Assembly (NCBI GenBank): GCA_964586455.1
Contig: CAZPHV010000004.1
Coordinates: 88,356-152,355, forward strand
Length of the DNA stretch: 64,000 nucleotides
Reading direction: 5' to 3'
Origin: Aquimonas sp964586455
GTDB taxonomy: Bacteria; Pseudomonadota; Gammaproteobacteria; Xanthomonadales; Xanthomonadaceae
A program made the position numbers and the translations under genes. Under the pieces are notes generated by a model. The model made no database searches, was not told the origin of the DNA, and saw only the letters and a list, made by a program, of their open reading frames with translations. Positions 28,217 to 38,955 of the stretch are shown piece by piece; positions within the stretch are counted from its first letter, which is position 1, and each line of letters begins with the position of its first letter.

Positions 28217-28500
28217 AGCAATCCCCGCCCTACGTCATCTTCCCGATGACCGCAGCCCTGGAGCTCGCCGAGCGGATCTCGCCGCAGCGCGACTGCGATG
28301 AGGTGCTTGCCGCATTGGAGGCGAAGGCTGAGGAGATCACCGCGAAGCCGCTCGATGCCCCAGAGCGACAGCTACTGGCTGCCCTGCGTTGGCGCGCACG
28401 CTGGTTCTCCGTTCGATCGCCGACGCGTCCGCTGGAACCGCGGGAGAACGACGTGCACTACTGGCTGATCATGCAGAGCGGTTGTCCTTTGAACGCCTGA
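28213..28500 (+). CDS. Unknown island protein, 95 aa
   Basis: Begins MKQSPPYVIFPMTAALELAE at the ATG overlapping the preceding stop. The middle is helical (ERISPQRDCDEVLAALEAKA) and the end carries LRWRARWFSVRSPTRPL and HYWLIMQSGCPLNA. I see no known domain. The tight coupling with the 136-residue gene argues that both are real and act together. The next 227 bp (28501-28727), up to the convergent Hsp70-like gene, show no gene. Confidence 0.6.
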   Translation: MKQSPPYVIFPMTAALELAERISPQRDCDEVLAALEAKAEEITAKPLDAPERQLLAALRWRARWFSVRSPTRPLEPRENDVHYWLIMQSGCPLNA

Positions 28501-28727
28501 TGCCTCAGGGCAGGCTGCCCGCGCTAGGCCCGCCAGCGGCGGTTTGCTTCTCGCTTCTCGCCCCTCGTGCTTTGGCAGCTCGCGCCCTTGAAGGCAGAGA
28601 CCTCGGCAGCATCTCCGCGGGATACCCCATCGCTGGGGAAGTAAAATTGGCGAATGCCAGGGTTTCTGCATGCTTGCTCCGGGGCTGCCGCGTCTCGATC
28701 AAGAGGGGCGCCATGGCCCGGAGGACA

Positions 28728-30125
28728 TCACTGCCATGCGATAAGTGGCGAGCCCGTGCCTGCGATGGAGAGAGCCTGCAGAGCCGCGCCGCGGGATGCC
28801 GAAACGTCGAAGTCGGTGCTGTCGCCCGGTTCCAGCAGCGCCGCCTTCGGAAAGTAGGCGGCCAAGGCGCTCCGCACCTGCGGTATGAGGCTGCTGCAGC
28901 CGCTGATCAGCACGAGGCCTATTTCGTCGGCCTGCAGCTCACCGCAAGACAAGGCGTGCAGGATGGGCGCGAACATCGATACGCGCGCACCGCTCTGCGG
29001 CTCGAACGAACCGTTGCTGCTGAAGCCGACTATGGGGGCAAGCATCGCCTCGAACGCCTCGCAGCGGAGGCTGGGGTCGCAGAGGTGGAGTGAGCGCCCT
29101 CGCCAGTGCACCTTGAAGTACCCGTCCAAACTCACGTCGAGGTCGGGGTCATCGCTGTCCGGATGGGCCGCGGCGCGCAGACGCAGACAGAGCTGTCGCT
29201 TCAGCTTCTCTGCCGGGGCGAGCAAAGCCGGCTCGAACACCGTGAGCCTGTCCTCGTCTGAAACCTCGCATGCGGCGATACCGCAGCGCTTGAGCAGCTC
29301 GGGCATGAGGTGATGCCGGACGATGGCGCGATCGATGTCGACGCCGCCGATTCGTGCGTCACGACAACTGGCTCGAAGTCGCGGCAGCAGCGTTGCATCG
29401 CCGGTGTCGAACTCGTAGATCGCAACGTCGCAGGCCGTTCCGCCGAAGTCGAAACTGAGGCAAGAACCACCGCAACGCAGTTGATCGATCACCTCCGGTC
29501 GACGGAAGCACAGGTCGAGCAGCACCGCGAGCGGCTCGTCGATCAGGGAGACGTGGCCCGGCGCGATCAGTCCGGTCGAGACTGCGGCGCGCAGGCTTGC
29601 AGAGCGCTGCGAGGCATCGAAAGAGGCAGGTACGCCTAGCACCCAGTGATCGGCGTGGGGACGATCGCCAATGCTGGACCCGATGATCAGTTGGTCGATC
29701 AGGAACCCTGCGATCTGCGTGGGCGTTCTGAATCCCCGCGGCGCTGCCGGGTACTCGCAGCCATGGCCAATCTCGCTCTTCGTCAACGCGAAGAAGTTCT
29801 GGCCCTGCTTGAACCCCTTGTTGAGCTTGAGCCGTTCTGCCGCATGGCCGACGAGTACGCGGGTGTCGGTGAGAGCAAGCACGGAGGGCATGGCGAAGCC
29901 AGCGTCTGTTCTGCCTTCATCGTTGATCTCCGAAGCCTCGCAATAGATGTCGTCTCCGTCCTGCTCGGCGATGGCCAGGCGGCTGTTGCTGGTGCCGAGG
30001 TCGATGCCCACGCCGCACCCGTCGAACAGAGCGGCGCGAAGCGACTGCAGCAGACTGGCGAAGGGGTCATGTGCCAAGCGTGTATGCCTCTGGGTGCGCG
30101 AAGTCGCCGCTGTTGCGTCGATCAA
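28728..30125 (-). CDS. Hsp70-like ATPase without substrate-binding domain
   Basis: 465 residues with an actin/Hsp70 nucleotide-binding fold: phosphate-1 loop GVGIDLGTSNSRLAIAE at about 38-54, phosphate-2 SFDFGGTACDVAIYEFD, and adenosine loop LVLISGCSSLIPQVRSALAA near the end. DnaK is about 640 residues; the beta-sandwich substrate domain and lid are absent, so this is a nucleotide-binding module only. No ATG precedes the fold; TTG 30125, 20 bp after the hsdR stop, is the likely start, placing it as last gene of the restriction operon. It may remodel or regulate the restriction complex; that role is inference. It is not a general chaperone by structure. Confidence 0.82.
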   Translation of the reverse strand: MIDATAATSRTQRHTRLAHDPFASLLQSLRAALFDGCGVGIDLGTSNSRLAIAEQDGDDIYCEASEINDEGRTDAGFAMPSVLALTDTRVLVGHAAERLKLNKGFKQGQNFFALTKSEIGHGCEYPAAPRGFRTPTQIAGFLIDQLIIGSSIGDRPHADHWVLGVPASFDASQRSASLRAAVSTGLIAPGHVSLIDEPLAVLLDLCFRRPEVIDQLRCGGSCLSFDFGGTACDVAIYEFDTGDATLLPRLRASCRDARIGGVDIDRAIVRHHLMPELLKRCGIAACEVSDEDRLTVFEPALLAPAEKLKRQLCLRLRAAAHPDSDDPDLDVSLDGYFKVHWRGRSLHLCDPSLRCEAFEAMLAPIVGFSSNGSFEPQSGARVSMFAPILHALSCGELQADEIGLVLISGCSSLIPQVRSALAAYFPKAALLEPGDSTDFDVSASRGAALQALSIAGTGSPLIAWQ

Positions 30126-30145
30126 CGGCTCATTGCTTTGTGCGC

Positions 30146-33100
30146 CTAAGCGCGGGCGCCAGCCCTCGCGAAGTCTCCCCTCACCGCCCGCTGCCAGACA
30201 TGGGCGTATACGCCTGCAGCCAAGGACTCCTTGTCCTCCTCGCTATACGGCGGTGACGGCAGGTCGGAGTAAATCTGGTCGAGGATGAAGACGCGAACGT
30301 CGCCCTTGGTCTGCTCCTTCTCCCAGAAACGATCGAGCTTGCTCAGGCGGGATTCGATGGCGGCGAGCAGGCCCTTGCTGGCGAGCTTCAGCTTCTCGCG
30401 CGCTGTCTTGTCCAGGCTGTCCAGCTTGTCCTTCCGCAGCAGGTCGAAGAGCGCCAGCTCCTCTTCGCTGAGGCCCTCTGAGGCCGCGCGCTGTTGCTCC
30501 GCGTCGAGATCCTCGATCAGGCCGACAAGGCGCCTGAAGGTCTCCTCGATGGTCGTGCGGTCCTTCTCCTGGTTGTATTCCGCAACGATCCGCTCGTACC
30601 TCTCCTGATAGTCGATCCGCGTCGGGTTCTTCGCCAGCAGCTTGGCCAGCTTCTGCTCGATGACCTCGGTGATGTCCTTGAGCGCGGTCGCCTTGCGTTT
30701 CACCTTCTTCGCGAACTCGTCCCGCAGGCGATCAAGATTGAGCCGGCTGAGGTCGAAGGTGAGCCCCTCTTTCTGGTCCTCGCCGGGTGCCTGCGTGAGG
30801 ATGGCCGCGTTGACGATGCGGTGCAGCTCTTTCAGAAGCTCGGTCACGTCCGAGGTGTCGCGACGCTCGGTCAGCTTCTTGTAGATGGCCTCGATGTTGT
30901 CGTGACGTTCGGCGTACTGGTACACCGTCGGCTCGACCAGCAGCGCCTTGAAGCGACTGAACACCTCACGAGCCAGGATCTCGAAGCGGCGCTTGGCGTC
31001 CTCCGTGCTATAGACGGCCTCGACCGCGTCCGCCAGCCCCTGAATGCGCGTGAAGCCCTTGCTGCCGATCAGCGCAGCAGAGTCGAAGCCGAGGCTCTGC
31101 AGATGCGCCTCGGTGGCGACCAGGGACTCCAGCAGGGCCTGAACGCGCTCCTCGATCGGCGCGACGATCTCCTCGCCGCTGCCGGCGCCGTCACCCAGCG
31201 CGTATTGCGCCAGCGCCTGACGCAGGCTCTTGAGCATGCCGTTGTAGTCAACGATCAGGCCGAAGTCCTTGCCCGGGTAGACGCGGTTGGCGCGAGCGAT
31301 CGCCTGCATCAGCGTGTGCGCCTTCATCGGCTTGTCGATGTAGAGGGTGGACAGCGACTCGACATCGAAGCCAGTCAGCCACATCGCGCAGACGATGGCC
31401 ACGCGGAAGGGATGCTTCGGGTCCTTGAAGGCGGTTTCCACGTCAACGCGCTTGCCGTCTGCCGTCGCGAAGCCCTTCTTGATCAGCTCCCGATGGGGAA
31501 CGATGTCGAAGCCCCAGGCCTTGTAGTCAGCGACCTCGTTCTGCGCTTCGCTGACGATGATCTCGATGCGGGTTTCGTCCAGCCAATCCGCCTGCGACTG
31601 CAGCTGGCGGGCGTCCTGCTGCAGCTTCGCCTGTACGGCAGGGTCCACCTCCGCTGCCGCGCGTGCCTGCGCATCGGCCGCGGCGGACCTCACTGCTGCC
31701 GCTTTGGCCCGCCAGTGCGGGCCGATGCGCTGATACATCCGCGCGCAGGTGATCTTGTCGATGCACACCAGCAGGGCCTTGCCCGACTCCCAGCGGGTAG
31801 CGCAATGCGCGACGAAATCCGCCGCGACTTTGTCGAGGCGCGCGTCGGCGGTGATCACCTCGTAGTCCTTGCCCAGCAGGCGCTGCAGCAGGGCCGACTG
31901 GTCGGGGTCAAGATCGGCCTGCTCCACCTTCTCGGCGATCAGGTCGTTCAGATCCGGCCGCGCCACGCCCAGCTTCTCGCCGCGGTTCTCGTAGACCAGC
32001 TTGACGGTGGCGCCGTCTTCTTCCGAGCGCTTGAAGTCGTAACGCGAAACGTAGTCGCCGAAGATGCGCTTGGTCACTTCGTCCTGGGTGAACAGCGGCG
32101 TGCCGGTGAAGCCGATGAAGGCCGCATTCGGCAGCGCGATGCGCATGTTGCGGGCGAAGCGTCCGGCCTGGGTGCGGTGAGCTTCGTCCGAGATCACGAT
32201 GATGTCGTCGCGCTCGCTGTAGGGCTCACCGGGCCGCAGGTCCTGGTGGAACTTGTGGATCAGGCTGAAGACGTAGGGGTGGTTCTCACGCAGCACGGCC
32301 TGCAGGTCCGGGCCGGAGGCCGCGCGCGGCGCCTGGTCGCTGACGATGCCGCAGCCGACGAAGGTCTTGTAGATCTGGCTGTCGAGATCGTGGCGGTCTG
32401 TCATCAGCAGAAAGGTGAAGCTGCCGGGCAGCCTGCGGCGCACCTTCTCGGCGAAGAAGGCCATCGAGTACGACTTGCCGCTGCCCTGCGTATGCCAGAA
32501 CACGCCCAGCCGGCCCAGGTCAGGGTGGGCGCGCTCGATGATGTCGATCGGCCCCTTGGGCACATAGCTGGGCCGCGCATCCGCCACCGCGCGCGCGGGC
32601 CCCTCTGGCGTCTGGCGCTTTGGCTTGGGCTCGGGGCGCTCCAGCGGCAGCTCGACTACCCGGTAGCGCAGGCGCTCCTCGGGTGGGAACTCACGCTTCA
32701 GCGCCTCCTGGCGGGCCACCGAGGCGACCGCGCGGTTCACCCCCAGCACCTGATGGTTGCGCGCCACCACCTTGCGCGTGGCGCCCGCCTTGCTCTCATC
32801 GAACAGGATGAAGTTCTCCAGCAGGTCGAGCAGGCGATCGTGGCGCAGCATGCCGTTCAGCAGGGTTTCGGCGGCCAGGCTGCCGGCGTCGGCCTCGTCC
32901 TGCCGCTTCCACTCGTAGAAGTGCTCCCAGCTGCTGGTGATCGAGCCGTAGCGGGCGTGATGGCCGTTGGAGACCACCAGAAACGCGTTGTGGTGGAAGG
33001 CATGCGCGATGACGTTCTCGTCCATGTAGTCGCGCAGGTTGTTGTCGAAGCCAGCGCGGATGTTCTTGTGCACCGCCTTCAGCTCGATGAACACCAGCGG

Positions 33101-33592
33101 CAGGCCGTTGACAAAGCAGACCAGGTCGGCGCGACGGTTGTAGTTCGGCGTGCGCAGGCCGGTCAGCTTCAGCTCGCGCACGGCGAGGAAGCGGTTGGCC
33201 CCGGGCGCGTTGTCGAAGTCGATCACCCGCGCTCTCGCCGTGTGCTGGCGCCCGTCTGCATCGCGATAGCTCACCGGCACGCCGCTGCGGATCAGTCGGT
33301 GGAAGTCGCGGTTGTGCTGCACCAGCGACCGACTGACATCGAACACGGTCAGCGCGCGCAGCGCCTCGTCGATGGCCACCGCCGGCAGCTGCGGGTTCAG
33401 GCGCTCCAGCGCTGCGCGCAGGTCGCGCAGCAGCACCGCCTGTTCGGTGCTGTCGCGGCCCAGGGTGCCGGTCGGGCCGAAGCTTTCGTCGTTCCAGGCG
33501 TAGACGCTCTCCCAGCCCAGCGCGTTCCGCAGGTGGTCGGCAAAGGTCTGCTGGACCAGACGGTCCTCACTGTTGATGCCAGTCACCGCCAT
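30146..33592 (-). CDS. hsdR: Type I restriction enzyme, R (translocase/nuclease) subunit
   Basis: 1148 residues. Cleaves DNA after ATP-driven translocation when the HsdMS site is unmethylated. The N-terminal PD-(D/E)xK nuclease is visible in NRRADLVCFVNGLPLVFIEL and the following KAVHKN (about 155-180). The SF2 motor follows: Walker A FWHTQGSGKSYSMAFFAEK, DEAH box VISDEAHRTQAGRFARNM, motif III IGFTGTPLFTQDE, and later MWLTGFDVESLSTLYIDKPM and IARANRVYPGKDFGLIVDYN. A long helical C-terminal region probably contacts the methylase core. It appears intact. The gene starts 24 bp after hsdS and ends 20 bp before the Hsp70-like gene. Confidence 0.96.
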   Translation of the reverse strand: MAVTGINSEDRLVQQTFADHLRNALGWESVYAWNDESFGPTGTLGRDSTEQAVLLRDLRAALERLNPQLPAVAIDEALRALTVFDVSRSLVQHNRDFHRLIRSGVPVSYRDADGRQHTARARVIDFDNAPGANRFLAVRELKLTGLRTPNYNRRADLVCFVNGLPLVFIELKAVHKNIRAGFDNNLRDYMDENVIAHAFHHNAFLVVSNGHHARYGSITSSWEHFYEWKRQDEADAGSLAAETLLNGMLRHDRLLDLLENFILFDESKAGATRKVVARNHQVLGVNRAVASVARQEALKREFPPEERLRYRVVELPLERPEPKPKRQTPEGPARAVADARPSYVPKGPIDIIERAHPDLGRLGVFWHTQGSGKSYSMAFFAEKVRRRLPGSFTFLLMTDRHDLDSQIYKTFVGCGIVSDQAPRAASGPDLQAVLRENHPYVFSLIHKFHQDLRPGEPYSERDDIIVISDEAHRTQAGRFARNMRIALPNAAFIGFTGTPLFTQDEVTKRIFGDYVSRYDFKRSEEDGATVKLVYENRGEKLGVARPDLNDLIAEKVEQADLDPDQSALLQRLLGKDYEVITADARLDKVAADFVAHCATRWESGKALLVCIDKITCARMYQRIGPHWRAKAAAVRSAAADAQARAAAEVDPAVQAKLQQDARQLQSQADWLDETRIEIIVSEAQNEVADYKAWGFDIVPHRELIKKGFATADGKRVDVETAFKDPKHPFRVAIVCAMWLTGFDVESLSTLYIDKPMKAHTLMQAIARANRVYPGKDFGLIVDYNGMLKSLRQALAQYALGDGAGSGEEIVAPIEERVQALLESLVATEAHLQSLGFDSAALIGSKGFTRIQGLADAVEAVYSTEDAKRRFEILAREVFSRFKALLVEPTVYQYAERHDNIEAIYKKLTERRDTSDVTELLKELHRIVNAAILTQAPGEDQKEGLTFDLSRLNLDRLRDEFAKKVKRKATALKDITEVIEQKLAKLLAKNPTRIDYQERYERIVAEYNQEKDRTTIEETFRRLVGLIEDLDAEQQRAASEGLSEEELALFDLLRKDKLDSLDKTAREKLKLASKGLLAAIESRLSKLDRFWEKEQTKGDVRVFILDQIYSDLPSPPYSEEDKESLAAGVYAHVWQRAVRGDFARAGARA

Positions 33593-33616
33593 GCCGGGCT
33601 CCTGATCAGGCGAGGG

Positions 33617-34734
<1,118 letters not shown>

Positions 34735-34738
<4 letters not shown>

Positions 34739-36846
34739 ACGCCCAGCTCCTCAAAGTTCCGCGCAATCCGCGCTGCCAGCTCGACGGCCTCTTCGTTGAG
34801 GCCCTTCAGGTCGATATGGATCGAGCGCAGCGCCTCCTCGAAGTCGAAGTCCTCGTCCACTTCCTGCGGCGCCACGCCGACGTAGCGGCCCGGCGTCAGG
34901 CTCCAATCGTGGGCAGCGATCTCGCTGCGGTAGACGCGCTTGACCAGGCCCTCGATATTGCGGAACTCCGCCTCGGGAAAGCGCTCATGCAGCCAGTCAG
35001 CCTGCTTCACGAAGTAGCGGGTCTGCCGCAGGGCTTCCACCGCAGCGGCGCGCGCGGATTCCAGCGCCTTGCGGGCGCGGTTGATCTCGGCGCTGGGCCA
35101 CAGCTCGGAGTCCTTGGCGGCCAGCTCCTTGACGGCCACATCGACCACGCGCCCTGTCAGCTTGATGGCGTGATCGAGCTGGCGGCTCAGGTCGCGGCAG
35201 CGGTCGGCCAGAGGATGCAGCGCATGTCGCGCGGATTTCAGGCGGTTGTTGCTGAGCGCTGATGCCTGCATTTCTGACCACTCTTGCGAGCGATCGGAGA
35301 CCTCCCAACCGAGGCTTGCAACGTCGTCTGCGATCAGGGCTCTCGCGCCTTCGAGCTCGGCCCAGGCGTCCTTCAGCGGATCGACCTCGCGCGGCACCTG
35401 CGCAAAGGGCGCGATCAGCGCCTGCAGCTGCGCCAGCGTCTGCTGGAATTCGGCGAGCGGCGCCGGCATGGCTTCCGCACGCGCAAGCGCGGTGCCCAGG
35501 TAGGACTGCAGCAGGCCCATGAAGCGCTGCGTCTGCCCGCGGTACAGCCAGACGATGGCGGCGAGGTTTTTCTGCTGCTCGGGGCTGAAGTCGTAGATGG
35601 CGCGGGTCACCTTTCGGAAGATGCCGCGCGCATCGAGCATCAGCACCTGGTCGCGGCGTTCCTCATCGCGCTCCTTGGCGCGGTCGAAGAACCACAGCTG
35701 GCAGGGCACCGTACGGGTGTAGAAGAAGTTGCCGCGGATGTCGATCATCACGTCAACGGCGCCGGTCTCGACCAGCTTTTGCCGCACCACGGCCTCATCT
35801 CGCCCTGCGCTGGAGGCCTGGGACGACATCACGATGCCCGCGCGACCGCGCTCGTTGAGGTAGCTGTAGAAGTAGGACAGCCACAGGTAGTTGGCGTTGG
35901 AGACCTTCTTGGCCTTGTTCACCCCTGGCAGGCCGAAGGGCAGTCGCGGGTCGTTCTTGACCTTGTCCGCATCCACCTCGTCGACATTGAAGGGCGGGTT
36001 GGCCATCACGAAGTCGCACCTGCCGCGCAGCTCGTGCGGGTCCTGGTAGTAGGTGATGGCTTCATCGCCCGAACGGATGCTGCCCTGCAGGCCGTGAACG
36101 GCCAAATTGATCTGTGCCAGCTTGGCGGTGGTCTCGTTCTTTTCGTGGCCGTAGAAGGTCACCCGCGACATCGTGTCTTCGCCAGCGCTCTCGATGAAGT
36201 GGCTGGACTGCACGAACATGCCGCCGGAGCCGCAGGCCGGGTCGAAGACGATGCCGTGGTCGGGCTCGATCACGTTGACGAGGGTCTGCACGATCGAGGG
36301 GGGAGTGAAGAACTCGCCGTTGTCGTGTGCGGCGAGCTTCGAGAACTCAGCGAGGAAGTATTCGTAGATCCGGCCGAACACGTCGCCTGAGGCCGTACGC
36401 AGGGCCTCGGCATCGAACAGCCGCAGCATGCGCTCCAGCACTTCGTCCTTGAAGCGCGCGTAGTCCTTGGGGAGCTGGCCCTTCAGTGGCGGGTAGTGCG
36501 CCTCCACTTCCTCCATGGCGCGAGTCAGCGCGCTGCCCAGCTGGCCATCCTTGGGCATTGCCATAAGCACGTCGAAGCGCGCGGCTTCGGGCAGGAACAT
36601 CGCCCGGCGTCGGTGGAAGTCGGCATCCACCAATGGACGGTTCGGCATCTTGCCCGCCGCTTTGTCCGCCTCGATGGCCGCCATGGCCTCGTAGTAGCGA
36701 TTGCTGGCATGGCGCAGGAACAGCAGGCCCATGATCGGCATGAAGTACTCGTTCGACGCGAGGCCCGTGTTGGCGCGCAGGTCGTCGGCGATCTTCCAGA
36801 GGTCAGCCTCGAACTGCTCAAGGCCGGCGAAGTGATCGGCGATCAT
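34735..36846 (-). CDS. hsdM: Type I restriction-modification methyltransferase subunit M
   Basis: 703 residues, longer than the usual 490-550 because of a helical C-terminal extension of about 200. The N-terminal HsdM helical domain is seen in FEADLWKIADDLRANTGLAS. The AdoMet motif is VFDPACGSGGMFVQSSHFIE, and the N6-adenine catalytic motif is CDFVMANPPFNVDEVDADK (NPPF). It methylates adenine and provides the core for HsdS and HsdR. ATG 36846 gives the standard start, MIADHFAGLEQFEADL. It overlaps hsdS and lies 123 bp downstream of a small unknown gene, with a possible internal promoter there. Confidence 0.96.
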
Positions 36847-36969
36847 GTGAATCAGATTCCTCGTGAGATTTTGCGGACCAGAGCTCGGATGAGACAGAGG
36901 GTGGGCCGGTGCGGGACGCCCGCTGATCCATGCCCAGCAGTCGAAGCGTGCGTCTCGATCGGGATCAGC

Positions 36970-37266
36970 CTAGGTTGCGCGTTTGACGTGTCGGACAGCG
37001 CGGTGGCCCGGCTTGTAGAGACCGCCCACCGCGCCATCCTTGGAGCGACAGCGGACGGCATACCCATGCTCGAACACCTTGCGGATCATGGTGGCCTCGT
37101 CAACCTCTTCCCCCGCTTCAAGCGTGTTGCCACCGGTGCCGCCGGGAGACACTCGGAACGCTATGTTGCCGGTGTCCCTGCGCTTCATCTGGACGGGAAA
37201 GACTTCCACGCCCGTGTCGAGCACGAAGCTGAATGCCGAAGAGAATCGATCCTGCCTTGCTGCCAT
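36970..37266 (-). CDS. Unknown protein, 98 aa, in restriction operon
   Basis: Basic soluble protein, MAARQDRFSSAFSFVLDTGV at the start, with FPVQMKRRDTGNIAFRVSP, a glycine-rich GGTGGNTLEAGEEVDEATM, and a Cys/Arg stretch VRCRSKDGAVGGLYKPG. The pattern suggests a small beta-rich domain. It starts nine bases after the HNH gene stop and precedes hsdM, so it is co-transcribed with both. I do not recognise the family. Being kept between a nuclease-like gene and hsdM hints at a regulatory or accessory role in the locus. Confidence 0.65.
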   Translation of the reverse strand: MAARQDRFSSAFSFVLDTGVEVFPVQMKRRDTGNIAFRVSPGGTGGNTLEAGEEVDEATMIRKVFEHGYAVRCRSKDGAVGGLYKPGHRAVRHVKRAT

Positions 37267-37275
37267 GGCTCTGTC

Positions 37276-37635
37276 CTAAGGGGTGACACGAGGTGTCTTG
37301 AGGCTGCCTGCGTTCTTGCGGAAATTGCACTCATAGCACTCGGCCTGGATGTTGCTGATTTCGTCTGAGCCGCCGTGATAAATCGGGTTCTTATGGCCCT
37401 TGGTCCACGTGTTTCGATAGCGCGTGTCTGGCCGGGGAGGAACCTCGTGCCAGGCTCTGCCGCAGACAGCGCACGTCGGACTGCGGGCAAGCTGGTCGGC
37501 CCACTCCTTGCGGGTGTGACTGCCTCCGTTGGCCTTGATTCGCGACTGCCGCACCTTGGCCCGCTCATTGCGGCAGTCCATGCAGCGGTTGCAAGCGTTG
37601 AACCGTGTGCTGCCGCACTTGCTGCATTGCCTCAT
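37276..37635 (-). CDS. HNH nuclease-like zinc protein, 119 aa
   Basis: Three pairs of cysteines: CSKCGSTRFNACNRCMDC at the N-terminus (zinc-ribbon like), CAVCGRAWHE in the middle, and the HNH core WTKGHKNPIYHGGSDEISNI with QAECYECNFRKN. The His-Asn-His/Asn positions and the closing CxxC fit an HNH endonuclease, though the first His lies in an unusual KGHKNP context. Its ATG overlaps the stop of fic (ATGA), showing translational coupling. In this setting it may be an additional effector nuclease or a DNA-binding regulator. Confidence 0.75.
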   Translation of the reverse strand: MRQCSKCGSTRFNACNRCMDCRNERAKVRQSRIKANGGSHTRKEWADQLARSPTCAVCGRAWHEVPPRPDTRYRNTWTKGHKNPIYHGGSDEISNIQAECYECNFRKNAGSLKTPRVTP

Positions 37636-38750
37636 CGATCACCGGCTCCGGAATAGCGCGCGACTTCATTGGCGTCGCTGGTCAGCAGGCGCAGGAACGC
37701 GCTATGCAGGAACAGCTTCTCGCGTCCGACCTTCAGCTCGTCGAGCATACCGGTCTCAACCAGCTGCTTGAGGTAGATCGAGGCGGTCTGGCGCTTGGCG
37801 ATGCCCGAGTCGACCAGATTCTGGATGCGGCAATAGGGCTGCACGAACAGCGCATCGACCAGCTCGCGGCTGTAGATTTTCTCGGCGTGAGCCTTCATGT
37901 GCTCGGCTGCGGCCGCTTGCAGGCGCTGTATGGCCAGCACCTTGTCCCGCGTCCACTGCGCGGTCTCGCGCACGGCGTCGAGCATGAAGAGCGTCCAGGC
38001 CTGCCAGGCGCCTTCGCGGGTCACCGCCAGCAGCAGTCGGTAGTAGTCGGTGCGCTGGCGCAGCACGTAGCGCGAGAGATAGAGGATGGGCTGATCCAGC
38101 AGGCCCTGCTCGACCAGCATCAGCAGATTGAGCACGCGACCCGTGCGGCCGTTGCCATCCAGAAATGGATGGATGGCCTCGAACTGGTAGTGGGCCACGG
38201 CCATGCGGATCAGCGGATCGATCTCGGTCGCTTCGTGGATGAAGCGCTCCCAGTTGGCCAGCTTCTGCCTGAGCACGGCTTCACCCTCGGGCGGGGTGTA
38301 GATCAGCTCGCCCGTGGCGGCGTTGCGCAGGGCCGTGCCCGGGATGCGTCGGATGCTCATCTCGCTGCCCTTCAGGCGTGAGCAGACCCGCACGGCGGTG
38401 TTGACGCTCAGCGGGCGCTGCGCCAGCGACTCGAAGCCCTCGCGCAGAGCGGCGCGGTAGTTCAGCGCCTCCTTGGTGGCCGGATCGGCGCCGTGTTCGT
38501 CCTGGGCGAAGCGGAACAGGGCGTCGCTGGTGGTGACGATGTTCTCGATCTCGGTGCTGGCCTGGGCTTCCAGCAGCGGCAGGCTGTTGATCAGCACCGT
38601 GGGGTTGGGCAGGGCGGCGCCCACGCTCTTCAGCTCGGCCAGCGCGGCGCGCGCTTCGATGCAGGCCTTCAGCACCGGACGGGTTTCCAGTTCCGCGCTG
38701 GGCGGCAGCTCGGGCAGGTCGTTATAGGGGCGACTCGGATCGAAGCGCAT
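37632..38750 (-). CDS. Fic-family AMP-transferase with C-terminal winged helix
   Basis: 372 residues. Transfers AMP (or another nucleotide) to protein hydroxyls. The active-site loop HPFLDGNGRTGR at 194-205 is canonical. A self-inhibitory helix motif STEIEN (65-70, pattern S/TxxxEG/N) lies N-terminal, so it is a class II Fic. The start MRFDPSRPYNDLPELPP matches the usual N-terminus; an in-frame ATG at 38786 would add twelve residues from the upstream repeat. Residues about 305-372 form a winged helix (LVDSGIAKRQTASIYLKQLV; ETGMLDELKVGREKLFLH) able to bind DNA. It heads the leftward operon leading into hsdMSR, just downstream of a set of TGTCGA boxes. Confidence 0.93.
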   Translation of the reverse strand: MRFDPSRPYNDLPELPPSAELETRPVLKACIEARAALAELKSVGAALPNPTVLINSLPLLEAQASTEIENIVTTSDALFRFAQDEHGADPATKEALNYRAALREGFESLAQRPLSVNTAVRVCSRLKGSEMSIRRIPGTALRNAATGELIYTPPEGEAVLRQKLANWERFIHEATEIDPLIRMAVAHYQFEAIHPFLDGNGRTGRVLNLLMLVEQGLLDQPILYLSRYVLRQRTDYYRLLLAVTREGAWQAWTLFMLDAVRETAQWTRDKVLAIQRLQAAAAEHMKAHAEKIYSRELVDALFVQPYCRIQNLVDSGIAKRQTASIYLKQLVETGMLDELKVGREKLFLHSAFLRLLTSDANEVARYSGAGDR

Positions 38751-38768
38751 GGAGGGCGAGCTCTGGCA

Positions 38769-38866
38769 GGCGTCGAGGGCCGGCATGGGATGACTGTATC
38801 GACATTTCGGCCTGATGTGTCGATGAAAGACGGTTTGGTCGACGCGTTTTGGCGATGTGTCGATTC
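38769..38866 (-). promoter_or_regulatory. Phased TGTCGA boxes upstream of the fic-hsd operon, right copy
   Basis: Four half-sites alternate in direction with spacing near 20 bp: TCGACA (38799), TGTCGAT (38818), TCGAC (38838) and TGTCGAT (38858). The block matches 26914-27011 without gaps. It ends about 19 bp upstream of the chosen fic start, so it can hold the operator/promoter. The winged helix of Fic itself is a candidate binder. Confidence 0.55.
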
Positions 38867-38955
38867 CATGGCCGTATCGCCGATGCGTGGCCGTGGAGGC
38901 GGACTGCGGGCGGTGGGCTGCGGCTCCCTGAGTCGATCTGAAGCAGCGCGGGCGC

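Noticed and set aside
28389..29093. A 234-codon plus-strand frame at the 3' end of the Hsp70-like gene
   Set aside because: Mostly antisense to the Hsp70-like gene and without recognisable features.
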